Assembly (NCBI GenBank): GCA_024231695.1
Contig: JAAEQF010000463.1
Location: forward strand, 1 to 36,589
DNA from: FCB group bacterium
GTDB lineage: Bacteria; Zixibacteria; MSB-5A5; GN15; JAAZOE01
Reading direction: 5' to 3'
DNA length: 36,589 bases
Shown: in pieces, positions 14,159 to 22,167 of the stretch
How positions within the stretch are numbered: position 1 is the first letter of the stretch
Layout: every line of letters begins with the position of its first letter
Program-made: the position numbers and the translations under genes
The notes under the pieces: generated by a model
What the model was told of the DNA's origin: nothing
The model's input: only the letters and a program-made list of their open reading frames with translations
Database searches by the model: none

Positions 14159-14754
14159 CTGAAATCCTCACGACATTTAAAATTGAACTCGTAATAGTTC
14201 GCGGTTGTATCGACCGCACCCGTTAAAAACGGCGCGAACTCTTTTTCGTTTACAAGCAAAAGCGCCGGATGATAATCAACATGCCGAAAGCTATCGCCCG
14301 ACGCGTATGTAAATTTTAAGTTATCGACCGCCGTAACCGATACGCCGGCGGAAACCGAAGCGATCTCGACGACTTCATAAGTCAGGCCGGCCACCGTCCG
14401 AATCAAGCAAAACTCCCCGGCGGTAAACGCTCCTGTCGCCGTCAACGGGATTGTTTTTTGCGCCGCAGCCGCAGCCGCATCCAGCGTCGTATTGCCGACC
14501 AGCGTCGTATCAAACGAAACCGAGAAAGCGTTCCCCTGCGATACATAGCTAAACCACGCGACCAGATCATAATAATATTGTTTCGTAAACCTCGCCGTAA
14601 AACTAACGTCAAAAAGAGTATGCAGGTTTATCGTTTCGATAATACCGGACGCCGCCATGTTATGCCGGTTTTCGATTCCGCAAGTCGGCGATGAACCCCG
14701 GCGAACAAGGTCAAACGAAACGTTATTGCTGTTAAATGTTATTTGTCGTGCCAT
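14155..14754 (-). CDS. Distal tail protein-like, 199 aa
   Basis: Lies directly after the tape measure, the usual slot for the distal tail (Dit-like) or tail tip connector protein, and is predicted beta-rich. Blocks such as VSFDLVRRGSSPTCGIENRH, ARFTKQYYYDLVAWFSYVSQ and EFNFKCREDF suggest two beta domains. An Ala-rich turn (DAAAAAAQKTIPL) lies in the middle. Starts at the base after the tape measure stop. The specific family was not recognised, so the call rests mainly on gene order. Confidence 0.6.
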   Translation of the reverse strand: MARQITFNSNNVSFDLVRRGSSPTCGIENRHNMAASGIIETINLHTLFDVSFTARFTKQYYYDLVAWFSYVSQGNAFSVSFDTTLVGNTTLDAAAAAAQKTIPLTATGAFTAGEFCLIRTVAGLTYEVVEIASVSAGVSVTAVDNLKFTYASGDSFRHVDYHPALLLVNEKEFAPFLTGAVDTTANYYEFNFKCREDFS

Positions 14755-16647
14755 TTATGGCCTCAATTCTATCGCTGTTGATGCGTTTAACTCGTACCCC
14801 TTATCTTCGACCAGCTCGTTGAACCTGTCCATTAATTTTGTGACCTGTTCCTCGTCGTCGGCCACGATATTTCCGTGAACAATAAAGTTTATCGTCGGGC
14901 CTGCCTGCGATTCGGGCGCCGTCGTGGTTTCCGGCAGGCCGGTATATGGGCTTGCCTGGTATGTTCCGACCGAACTCGAATAACCACCGCCGCCTGCCGA
15001 AATAGATCCGCCACCACTAAAAGACGTCGACTGTATCGCGCTCACCCTTGCCGCCGCCGCCGCCGCCGCCGCCGCTGCGAAAACGACACCCATTCCCGGT
15101 ATGCCCGTTGCGTTACCGGCTGCAAATGCTGACTGAGTAGCCTCGATGCCCTTAACGATAGCAATCGCTGTTGATGCAGCCTTGAACAACTCAAACCCGG
15201 CCTTGCTCTGCTTGCCCATTTCGCCTATTATAAACTGGGCATCCTTGAGCGCTTGTTTGCCGCCGGCCTGCGCGATCTTTCGGCGCTTTACGTCTTCGGC
15301 TTTTTTCTGGTTAGTCAGGTCGGCTTCGCCCGCCATGATCGCAGCGTTTGTGGCGTTGTCCATGTCTATTTGACGCTGTGCGAAATCAGCCTGCAACGCC
15401 ATTTTAGCTTCATGGTCTGACAAAATCTCTGCCAGTTCATAATCCCGCCATGCAAGATGGTTCGCCGCAATTTCGTCCAGTATGGCCTTTTCCTGATCAA
15501 CCTGTTCTTTTGTGTAGTCACCACCCACAACAAAACCACCCCCACCCCCTGCAAAAGATGGCGTCGGCGAAACCGGCGACGGCGTGGCGTTGTACGCGGC
15601 TGCTTTCGTTCGCTCTTTTTCTGCGGCAATGGTTTTTTCAATCGTGCTTAACTGAATTTTTAGGAGCGCAAGTTCTTCTTTTCGCGCCGTCAGATCCTTG
15701 CTGTAGCCTCGTTCTTTTGTGTCCCTGCCCCGCTCAATTAGTTTTTCCCTTGCGGCTATATCTGACAGTATGGCTTTTTGTGTCTTCTCCATCGCACCGA
15801 TAACAGAACTATCAAAGCCCAACTCATTCTCAATCAGCCATTGCGTCGCCCGGATTAAATCGTTTAAAACCCCGACAAGCATTTTCGCTGCCGGAATGAG
15901 AAACGCGCCCAAAGATGCCGAAAGGTTTTCAAGGCTTGCCTGCAACAGTTTGGTCTGGTTGGCGTACCCCTCGGAAGTCAAGGCCATATCACCGATAGCC
16001 GCCTTTGAACCCTCGACCATTAAGGCGTATGCTGCTTGCGCTTTCATGCCTGCGGTCAGTTCTTTTTTAGTCGCAGCCAGCCCCATTTCAAGCGCTTTTT
16101 CTGAAACGACGGTCGCGTTTAATACGACGCCGTATTTTTTCATTGTCTCAAAATTACCGACTAATGCGCTTTGGATGTCGTTCATAACCTGGGCCGTATC
16201 AAGATTGTTAAACGATCCCAAATCAGCCGATAATTTAACGACCTCGTTCGACATTTTCGCGGCGGCGTCGGCCTGCATTCCCATCGGAACAAGCAAATCT
16301 TGTACGCTGGAAAGATACTGCTTCGCCTCGCGCGTCGACATTGCATAGCTGGCGACAAGCGTTTTCGTCCACTTTTCGGCAAGAGCGGTCTGGCCTTTAA
16401 ACACAACAGAAAACTTGCTTGCCGCTTCTTCAAGATCGCTTGCCGCGTCGATAGATTTTTTCATGCTGTAAACAACAGCAACGCCAAAGGCGGCAACGGC
16501 AGCGGTCGGTATGTTAAAGGATATATCCCTTATCTTCCGGTTCATCTTGCCGACGGAGTCCGTAACTTCGCCCCGCGCTTTCTTCAAGCCTTTTTTTAAG
16601 TTATCATATTTGGCTTTAATTTCGACGTACGCTGTTCCAAGTCTCAT
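14755..16647 (-). CDS. Tape measure protein, 630 aa
   Basis: N-terminal coiled coil (LGTAYVEIKAKYDNLKKGLK) and a hydrophobic segment near residues 46-62 are followed by the conserved tape measure core (DLEEAASKFSVVFKGQTALA, TREAKQYLSSVQDLLVPMGM, ALVGNFETMKKYGVVLNATV). A long charged helix and a hydrophobic Ala-rich stretch follow (pure Ala run about residues 523-533, encoded by GCG/GCC repeats at about 15050-15079). The C-terminal part is Gly/Ser-rich. By the usual rule of about 0.15 nm per residue the tail would be roughly 95 nm. Its start overlaps the upstream chaperone gene by 4 bases. Confidence 0.92.
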   Translation of the reverse strand: MRLGTAYVEIKAKYDNLKKGLKKARGEVTDSVGKMNRKIRDISFNIPTAAVAAFGVAVVYSMKKSIDAASDLEEAASKFSVVFKGQTALAEKWTKTLVASYAMSTREAKQYLSSVQDLLVPMGMQADAAAKMSNEVVKLSADLGSFNNLDTAQVMNDIQSALVGNFETMKKYGVVLNATVVSEKALEMGLAATKKELTAGMKAQAAYALMVEGSKAAIGDMALTSEGYANQTKLLQASLENLSASLGAFLIPAAKMLVGVLNDLIRATQWLIENELGFDSSVIGAMEKTQKAILSDIAAREKLIERGRDTKERGYSKDLTARKEELALLKIQLSTIEKTIAAEKERTKAAAYNATPSPVSPTPSFAGGGGGFVVGGDYTKEQVDQEKAILDEIAANHLAWRDYELAEILSDHEAKMALQADFAQRQIDMDNATNAAIMAGEADLTNQKKAEDVKRRKIAQAGGKQALKDAQFIIGEMGKQSKAGFELFKAASTAIAIVKGIEATQSAFAAGNATGIPGMGVVFAAAAAAAAAARVSAIQSTSFSGGGSISAGGGGYSSSVGTYQASPYTGLPETTTAPESQAGPTINFIVHGNIVADDEEQVTKLMDRFNELVEDKGYELNASTAIELRP

Positions 16648-16988
16648 CGCAACCCCTGCTTTAATCGCGCCTGTTCCATAACCTTGCCGTATGCTTTCCG
16701 TATCGTTTCGAGCATTTCAAGCTGTTCTTTTTTGTCTATCTCTTTTCGGTCCATAACGTTAAAAACCGCGTTTATGTCAAGCGTTACCGGCCCCATGCTG
16801 CCCATGATATGTTGATCGCTTACAATGCTGTATGTTTCCCAAACTAAAAGATTGCCGGGCCATAGGTCGATTGTCCTGTAATGGCACTTTGTAAAGTCCG
16901 GCTTGTTCTCGCTACCACATGGCGGATTTTCGTTTTCATACGCGCTAAAGGTCGCTCTGCAATCCTCGCAGCTGAGCCGGCCAGCCAT
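16644..16988 (-). CDS. Tail assembly chaperone extension (gpT-like), 114 aa, expressed by -1 frameshift
   Basis: Cys-rich N-terminus (C7, C10, C24, C35: a zinc-ribbon-like set), then a helical C-terminus (DKKEQLEMLETIRKAYGKVM). Its ATG has no ribosome site. The frame is open upstream of the ATG for seven codons, back to the slippery heptamer at the end of the 132-aa chaperone gene. It is therefore probably made mainly as a fusion of about 253 residues (132 + 7 + 114), as gpGT is in lambda. Such fusions bind the tape measure and recruit tail subunits. Overlaps the tape measure start by 4 bases. Confidence 0.8.
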   Translation of the reverse strand: MAGRLSCEDCRATFSAYENENPPCGSENKPDFTKCHYRTIDLWPGNLLVWETYSIVSDQHIMGSMGPVTLDINAVFNVMDRKEIDKKEQLEMLETIRKAYGKVMEQARLKQGLR

Positions 16989-17005
16989 TGAAATGCAGAA
17001 CTCTA

Positions 17006-17404
17006 TCAGTTTTTTTCCAGCGCCTTTTTATCTTTTTCGATGTCGTCGGCAAGCGATTCCCGACAGCTATCAATAAACAATGTCAAACCGTCTATCTCGC
17101 GCATGGCCCGCATCTTGTTTTCGTCGGTACATTCCAGCGCGTCGCCGTTCTCGTCATAAACATTTTTCCAATCTATAACAGCCGCACAAAAAGCCGCATC
17201 GTTATGCGCCTTTGTGTCCATCGATGTCGTCATTTCTGGAACCAGGCGCCCGTCGACGTCGGCCTTGTATTTCGTTTCCTGTTTGCTTGTCGCATACGAT
17301 ATGTCCATAACCTCGGCGGCTTTTAAATGCCTGATCAAGAACTCGGATTTATCCGGGTCTTTTTCCGCCGGGAACCATCGCTCGACAGTTTTTGTTATAC
17401 GCAT
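17006..17404 (-). CDS. Tail assembly chaperone (gpG-like), 132 aa
   Basis: Start chosen at ATG 17404, 11 nt after GGGG; the longer frame runs back into the hairpin and the major tail protein gene. The protein is acidic and helical, with TVERWFPAEKDPDKSEFLIR, and WKNVYDENGDALECTDENKM, patterns of tail assembly chaperones. Gene order (major tail protein, chaperone, frameshifted extension, tape measure) and the slippery site at its end support the call. Confidence 0.82.
   Translation of the reverse strand: MRITKTVERWFPAEKDPDKSEFLIRHLKAAEVMDISYATSKQETKYKADVDGRLVPEMTTSMDTKAHNDAAFCAAVIDWKNVYDENGDALECTDENKMRAMREIDGLTLFIDSCRESLADDIEKDKKALEKN
17009..17015 (-). promoter_or_regulatory. Programmed -1 frameshift site A AAA AAC
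   Basis: Directly before the TGA of the tail chaperone gene the mRNA reads GAA AAA AAC TGA, so the heptamer A_AAA_AAC is in the correct phase for a -1 slip. After slipping, the frame reads Leu-Ile-Glu-Phe-Cys-Ile-Ser and then enters the next gene at its ATG with no stop codon. This is the expected arrangement for siphovirus tail chaperones. Confidence 0.85.
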
Positions 17405-17437
17405 AATAGTTGTCGCCCCTTTTCGCTCCAGCTTAAA

Positions 17438-17493
17438 TTGTGACCCTGGCCGCCGGAGCGTCGCGGCCGGGCCCACATGACCCTGGGTCACAA
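17438..17493 (-). terminator. Long stem-loop between major tail protein and chaperone genes
   Basis: Outer arms TTGTGACCC/GGGTCACAA (17438-17446 and 17485-17493) and inner arms GGCCGC/GCGGCC (17448-17453 and 17463-17468) can stack. A competing short hairpin TGACCC-T-GGGTCA (17478-17490) uses the same right arm. There is no U-tract, so it may be a partial terminator, an mRNA-stabilising end or a regulatory switch that sets the high major-tail to low chaperone ratio. Confidence 0.5.
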
Positions 17494-17496
17494 AAT

Positions 17497-17949
17497 TTAG
17501 ATAAGCCGCATTGGAGCGCGGCAAATCTGGACACTAAATGCAATCGTTCCGAGCGCGCTTTTGTCTACATCGACGTCGACGCTTTGCACTACAACATGAC
17601 CGACAGCCTGGCCTGCTAACAACCCACCACCGGCAGCAGTCGTGCTGTTCGGCGTGTAATAACTTGCACTATCGACATAAAACCGAATGTCAGTTATCGT
17701 TGCGCCGTTAATCATTGCAGAGCGCAACATGTCCTGGCCCTGCGTATCATCCTTTTTATAATTGCCGTTAAAAGAAACCGTTCCGCAGCGCAGCAGACCA
17801 TAAAGATAATCGTCCGACGTATCCGCAAACTCGGTATCTTCTAAAAGGTCCCTGTTGAATCCATTCCATGACCAAACGCCCATCCCCAGGACATTATTGG
17901 CCCCAATTGTTACCTTGCCTTTATAGCCCGGCTTTGATTCGTTCGCCAT
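17497..17949 (-). CDS. Major tail protein, 150 aa
   Basis: Small beta-rich protein with the pattern of siphovirus tail tube subunits: PGYKGKVTIGANNVLGMGVW at the N-terminus, FADTSDDYLYGLLRCGTVSF, and a C-terminal VSVDVDVDKSALGTIAFSVQ-like strand pair. It lies before the chaperone and tape measure genes, as expected. The ATG has GGGGGG 5 nt upstream, the strongest ribosome site of the tail module. The start lies 29 bp inside the end of the methyltransferase-glycosyltransferase gene. Confidence 0.8.
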   Translation of the reverse strand: MANESKPGYKGKVTIGANNVLGMGVWSWNGFNRDLLEDTEFADTSDDYLYGLLRCGTVSFNGNYKKDDTQGQDMLRSAMINGATITDIRFYVDSASYYTPNSTTAAGGGLLAGQAVGHVVVQSVDVDVDKSALGTIAFSVQICRAPMRLI

Positions 17950-19747
17950 TTTCCCCCCTTGTTATTATGTTATGATATAATAAATGCGTCTGAAATCCGA
18001 CGCCCATAAGTGTCAGATGGTCGACGTTAATCGAACAATCTGTATAGACCGGAATCCCGGCCTTGCGTACCTTGTTAAAAAAATAAATATCCTCGCCCGG
18101 TCCATGTTCGCCGTACTCTGACGATTTGAAATATGGCAGGTCGATTTTTAAAAACGTTTCCATCTGGATCAGGACACAACCCGCGCCCGTTGTTTCGATT
18201 TCTAACAGTTCGTTATCGTCCATCGCCTGCTTGATCCTGTCGAACTCAAAGCCCCTGGTTTCACCGGCTGAATTTTTAGTCGTCAAGATAGGATCGAACG
18301 GCGGGTATCGCCTGTGAACCGGCGCCGTGACAATCGGCTTATCATGCGCCATTAGTTTTTCGAGCGTGTCGTCATCATAATAAATCTGGTCGGTATCCGT
18401 CAGCCAAAGATGCGTACAACCGACGACTTGCGCCTGCCGGACAATATCGTTACGAACCGCGTCGATATTGCCGGGATATGTCGGCATGAAAAAATCGTAA
18501 TGCGGTAATTTCATCCGCATAAAACCAATCGCAAAATTAGTGTAAATGGTTTGATCTGTTACCGGCCAGCCTATGCCAAGCCGAACGCCCTGCGTCGCTT
18601 TCGTTCGTTCTATCTTGCGCCCGAAATAAGTATCCTGGTCCGCCTCCCATTTGCCGTCGTCGTAAGCCTTGGAATATGTTTCATCATACGGAGCCGTTTC
18701 GTTTACAGGATGGTTATGTGTTATCTTGCTGTCGGCAGCGAACACCCACCTGTCTAATCCATCCGAGATGTCGCGCAGTTCTATGTCGCCGAAACAATGC
18801 CTATAGACAGTCGGGAAAAAAGCGCCGCCCGGAATATGTTCAAGTATTTTCTTGTGGGCCAGCCAATGTGCATATTTATTACTGCCCTGCGGGTCTTGCG
18901 TATTCAGCCCGACCACGCCCCAGCCGCCCGGCAGCTTATCCATTTCCTCAATAGCTGCTGTTAAGAACCCAGGCTCCGGCTCGGTATCATCGCCCAAAAA
19001 CATAACAAGGTCATGCTTTGCTCTGGCTGTCAGTTTTTCGACCATTTTCGGGCAGCCGATTCCGTTTATGTCCACTTCTGTAATGATTTCGTACTGGCCG
19101 GCAGGTATGTCGGCGTTCTCTTTAATCGCCGCGACACATTTCTCAGCGCAGGCCGGTCGAATGACAGGTATTATTATTGAAACTTTCGGCATACTCCAGA
19201 ACGTTTCAAGACGGTTTTCGCCCTGCATCTTTTTGCGCCCGACAAAATACAGGTCGTTGGGATCAGAGTTCGCGGAAAACTTGAAGTCGTCGCCGAAATA
19301 CAATTCGATGTCGATTAGTTCCCTGATAAGTTTTTCGGATAGGTTTAAATAATAATCGTTTGTGGCCGGCGAATCGTATGGCTTGCTTTTTGTCGTGCCG
19401 TGTTCGGGCCGGCCATCCCTGGCGCAAGTAAATACAAACAGGCCGCCCGGCTTTAATAGGTTTGCAACAATATTGTTAAGGCTTTCCCCGATGTTCGGGT
19501 CATGCTCGAACGCCTCGGTCGATATTATCGTATCGTATTGCCCTTTGTGTTCATGCGCCGAGCAAACAACGTCGACATTTTCGCCCTTAGTTAAATCGAT
19601 GCCGACATAACTGCAGTCGGTAAACAGGCCGCGATTGCTGCCGTTGATGTCAAGCGATCCGACATCTAAAACCAGCCCGCCTGTAAAGTCGTCCGGAAAT
19701 TTTTCTTTGACCCTTTCGCAAAATCTTCTTTGCTCCGTATGGCTCAT
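17921..19747 (-). CDS. Methyltransferase-glycosyltransferase-glycosyltransferase fusion, 608 aa
   Basis: Three modules are visible. Residues 1-175 are a class I SAM methyltransferase: motif I VLDVGS (26-31), YVGIDL (47-52), then YDTIISTEAFEH and LLKPGGLFVFT. Residues 187-380 are a GT2-type glycosyltransferase: MPKVSIIIPVIRP, then VMFLGDDTEPEPGF with an acidic metal site (252-256). Residues 388-608 are a second GT-A-like domain with HLWLTDTDQIYYDD, including a DxD (D451, D453). It lies inside the tail module between the tail terminator and major tail protein genes, and its last 29 bp contain that gene's ribosome site. The likely job is glycosylation and methylation of a virion protein, probably the tail tube or capsid, or of host surface sugars; this is inference. 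A second start at M186 is possible. Confidence 0.85.
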   Translation of the reverse strand: MSHTEQRRFCERVKEKFPDDFTGGLVLDVGSLDINGSNRGLFTDCSYVGIDLTKGENVDVVCSAHEHKGQYDTIISTEAFEHDPNIGESLNNIVANLLKPGGLFVFTCARDGRPEHGTTKSKPYDSPATNDYYLNLSEKLIRELIDIELYFGDDFKFSANSDPNDLYFVGRKKMQGENRLETFWSMPKVSIIIPVIRPACAEKCVAAIKENADIPAGQYEIITEVDINGIGCPKMVEKLTARAKHDLVMFLGDDTEPEPGFLTAAIEEMDKLPGGWGVVGLNTQDPQGSNKYAHWLAHKKILEHIPGGAFFPTVYRHCFGDIELRDISDGLDRWVFAADSKITHNHPVNETAPYDETYSKAYDDGKWEADQDTYFGRKIERTKATQGVRLGIGWPVTDQTIYTNFAIGFMRMKLPHYDFFMPTYPGNIDAVRNDIVRQAQVVGCTHLWLTDTDQIYYDDDTLEKLMAHDKPIVTAPVHRRYPPFDPILTTKNSAGETRGFEFDRIKQAMDDNELLEIETTGAGCVLIQMETFLKIDLPYFKSSEYGEHGPGEDIYFFNKVRKAGIPVYTDCSINVDHLTLMGVGFQTHLLYHNIITRGENGERIKAGL

Positions 19748-19755
19748 AGCGCCCC

Positions 19756-20163
19756 CTATTTTGCCTTTTCAAGTAAGATTGTATATTGAACCGAATAGCC
19801 GAACACCGGCGGGTCGGTCGTGGTATCGTTATTGCTGAAAACAAAATCCCTTGTCATTTTTAGCGCTCTGTATCCCGTAACCGTTAAAGCCGCATCATCA
19901 TAAACCGTTTTCAAGTTGCCCAGGATAACGCCGAGCGCCAACGCCGAATGATTGCTGTTCTGGTCAAACAGGTTAAACTGGATTATAAATTCTTCGTGTT
20001 CGTCTGAAAAATCGTACTCATGTTCCGCGCTTACAAGAAAATATACGCAATACGGAAACGCCACGTTCTGCGGCGCCATGTTGATATAGAACCGTCCGCC
20101 GAGCGCCGTGTTTAATGCGCTCCCCGCCTTTTCGCCATATATGCCTGTAAATAAAGCGTTCAT
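19756..20163 (-). CDS. Tail terminator/completion protein, 135 aa
   Basis: The start MNALFTGIYGEKAGSALNTA, the central AFPYCVYFLVSAEHEYDFSD and the EEFIIQFNLFDQ strand fit the DUF3168-type tail completion proteins that cap the tail tube and join it to the head. Position after the gp10-like gene is standard. Overlaps it by 4 bases. Ends 8 bp before the methyltransferase-glycosyltransferase gene. Confidence 0.72.
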   Translation of the reverse strand: MNALFTGIYGEKAGSALNTALGGRFYINMAPQNVAFPYCVYFLVSAEHEYDFSDEHEEFIIQFNLFDQNSNHSALALGVILGNLKTVYDDAALTVTGYRALKMTRDFVFSNNDTTTDPPVFGYSVQYTILLEKAK

Positions 20164-20618
20164 TTCAAAGCGTCCCTGTATAGTCCGAATATTTTTCGTT
20201 TGTTATGATGCAACGCCGGGCGCATAAACGGATTAGACCCGACCTTTTTTCGCCTTGTTGCCGTTAATTTCCAGTTCCCGGCGCCCCTCTTTTTGCTTTT
20301 GTCGAAACCCTTATTGCGAACCCTTGCAATCGTTCCCGGCGTTCCGAGTTCGACAAAGGCCGCGTAGTATTCTTTTTCGCCACCCGCGACAACCAGATAA
20401 CCACCATCTACAAACTTTGATTTCTCGGTATGTATGGTGCGCCGCAGGTCGCCCGTTTTTTCCGGCACAAGCGCCCTTGCCATCCTCGCGACCATTTGCG
20501 CGCCGCGCTTAGATATTGCATCAGTAACAAGCCGAACCTCGTCAAGCAGTTCTGTATCGCGCCACAATATAGATTGTCGACCGCCCCCTGCCTGCTGAAA
20601 ATAAAACCTATCGCTCAT
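20160..20618 (-). CDS. HK97 gp10-like head-tail joining protein, 152 aa
   Basis: Typical gp10 features: an N-terminal helix with AISKRGAQMVARMARALVPE, the K-TGDLRRTI motif, the YAAFVELGTPG loop and the C-terminal NPFMRPAL segment. These belong to the HK97 gp10 family that helps join tail and head. Overlaps both neighbours by 4 bases. Confidence 0.85.
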   Translation of the reverse strand: MSDRFYFQQAGGGRQSILWRDTELLDEVRLVTDAISKRGAQMVARMARALVPEKTGDLRRTIHTEKSKFVDGGYLVVAGGEKEYYAAFVELGTPGTIARVRNKGFDKSKKRGAGNWKLTATRRKKVGSNPFMRPALHHNKRKIFGLYRDALK

Positions 20619-20953
20619 ACGTCCTCAATCGCCAGAAATTCCAGCATTACATTTTTTTTGTCAGCGTTAATTATGCTAACAATATTAAAATATTTGTTTT
20701 CCTCTGCGATCTGATCAAACCACTTTATCCGCATGTCGGCAGTTATGTTCCGGCGCGGATGCCGGATTCTGATTCGATGATTAACGTTTAGCTCCAGTTT
20801 CATCGCGTCAAGAATTTCGCTTGCCCTCATGGGCCAGATTGCCGCCCGGCACGAATAGTAATCGGACCAGGTATCGGTATAGCCCCCGATGCCGTCGCTC
20901 GTTTTCGTGGCCCTTTCAATAACGATGCCATGTTTTAAGTCGCCCGACCTCAT
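20615..20953 (-). CDS. Head closure protein (SPP1 gp16-like), 112 aa
   Basis: Pattern of head-tail adaptor/stopper proteins: MRSGDLKHGIVIERATKTSD, then GYTDTW, RAAIWPMRASEILDAMKLEL, HRIRIRHPRRNITADMRIKW. Small beta-barrel proteins of this type plug the head after packaging. Placed between the connector and the gp10-like gene with 4-base overlaps. Confidence 0.83.
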   Translation of the reverse strand: MRSGDLKHGIVIERATKTSDGIGGYTDTWSDYYSCRAAIWPMRASEILDAMKLELNVNHRIRIRHPRRNITADMRIKWFDQIAEENKYFNIVSIINADKKNVMLEFLAIEDV

Positions 20954-21543
20954 GTCGTCGCCCTTTCAAATATCCGAAACGGCCATAAAAGACCTGTTGA
21001 TATTCTCATGTCCTGAGATAATACGCCGACCAGCTTGTCGCCGCGATTATTATACAGGTCGTCGATAGCCATAACCATCGCATGCTTTATTGACGGCTCG
21101 ACGCTGGACCCTGTGGTCCCGTAACCACAAACGAACTCGACCTCGACCGGATTTAAAGGATTCAAATCAAACGACGGCCAGGGATAACCGTACTCTAAAA
21201 CAACGCGCCCCGGATCGCTGTCGGTATCAGCATTGTATTCGGTCGCGCTCCAGGTAGTTTGCGTTCCGCTCGTTTCGGTGTACTTGACCGTCGTAACAGA
21301 TTGCAGTTTTCCAAACGGTAAAACGATGGCATCGCCGGTCGGCCACGCATCATAATACGCATACCATGTTTGCGTAATCAGGCGACGCTTTAGGTATTGC
21401 TCGACCTTGCTTGTCGCGACCGCGATGGCTCTTTTAAGCCACTCGTCGTCATCGGTCCAGCCGACCGTCAGGTTTAACTGCTCTTTGACTTCCTTTAACT
21501 CGACCGGATATTTTGCCGGCCCTGTTTTTATTACAGGATTCAT
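20950..21543 (-). CDS. Head-tail connector (gp6/gp15-like), 197 aa
   Basis: Starts with PAKYPVELKEVKEQLNLTVG and WLKRAIAVATSKVEQYLKRR, the helical signature of phage connector proteins that bind under the portal, followed by an inserted beta region and a C-terminal helix. Length is typical. Overlaps the head closure gene by 4 bases and the Ig-like gene upstream by 4 bases. Confidence 0.83.
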   Translation of the reverse strand: MNPVIKTGPAKYPVELKEVKEQLNLTVGWTDDDEWLKRAIAVATSKVEQYLKRRLITQTWYAYYDAWPTGDAIVLPFGKLQSVTTVKYTETSGTQTTWSATEYNADTDSDPGRVVLEYGYPWPSFDLNPLNPVEVEFVCGYGTTGSSVEPSIKHAMVMAIDDLYNNRGDKLVGVLSQDMRISTGLLWPFRIFERATT

Positions 21544-21896
21544 GCTGCGGTATCCTCCGCGTAAACTCTTGTAAAATCAAATTCCATTACAGCCCCGCTC
21601 GAAAGCGTTGCAACCATTTCAAGCGAGTATCTGCCGGCGCCAGCCGTTGCCGGGTATTTTAAATTGATTGTCATAACCGTATTTGTGTTTGTCTCTGAAT
21701 TAATCATTTGCGCGGTGACATCCGTCCCGGCTTCGTCAAACGCCTTTACGACAACGGTCGCGAGTGTCGTCCCGGTAGGGATTGACCCGTCGTTAGCCGT
21801 CGCAGAACTGGCCGCCGCGACCGTAAAAGTATATGGAACCGCGTCCGATCCCGGCTGCAATTTAATATCCGCCACCCCTTGAAATGAATCGCCCAT
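21540..21896 (-). CDS. Ig-like virion protein, 118 aa
   Basis: All-beta sequence with alternating hydrophobic strands (AVPYTFTVAAASSATANDG, TNTVMTINLKYPATAGAGRY, LEMVATLSSGAVMEFDFTRV) consistent with one Ig-like or BppU-like sandwich. No Cys. It lies in the block of decoration-like genes upstream of the connectors. A surface or collar protein is likely; exact role unknown. Confidence 0.6.
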   Translation of the reverse strand: MGDSFQGVADIKLQPGSDAVPYTFTVAAASSATANDGSIPTGTTLATVVVKAFDEAGTDVTAQMINSETNTNTVMTINLKYPATAGAGRYSLEMVATLSSGAVMEFDFTRVYAEDTAA

Positions 21897-21897
21897 A

Positions 21898-22167
21898 TTA
21901 TGGCCCCGGTTTAGCCGTGTAATTAAACGACTTGGTTTTTGCGATAAAGTTAAAGATTTTATTTATCGCGTTAAAGTTAAAGGTCTTATTGCGCGCAATA
22001 AAATTATACAGCGGGCCGAAAGATATTGCCGCGAGTCCGCTATACATCCATGTGACCGCCCAGCGCTCGCCCTGTGATACCCCCGCCGTATCGGGCCAAC
22101 AGCCGCCACGGAAAGGCATTAATAACCCCGTTGCTGAAAACCTTTTTAGTGCTGAATCAACTGCCAT
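21898..22167 (-). CDS. Small protein with four 9-residue repeats, 89 aa
   Basis: The N-terminal 45 residues (DSALKRFSATGLLMPFRGGC) resemble small virion proteins encoded near phage connectors. The C-terminus consists of four 9-residue units (YNFIARNKT, FNFNAINKI, FNFIAKTKS, FNYTAKPGP), a 27-bp tandem repeat at about 21901-22010. Such FNF repeats could stack as a beta-solenoid or bind another virion protein. Start coupled to the upstream stop by TAATG. Confidence 0.6.
   Translation of the reverse strand: MAVDSALKRFSATGLLMPFRGGCWPDTAGVSQGERWAVTWMYSGLAAISFGPLYNFIARNKTFNFNAINKIFNFIAKTKSFNYTAKPGP

Noticed and set aside
17405-17524. 40-residue N-terminal extension of the tail chaperone
   Set aside because: It would read through the intergenic hairpin and into the major tail gene; ATG 17404 has a GGGG site.
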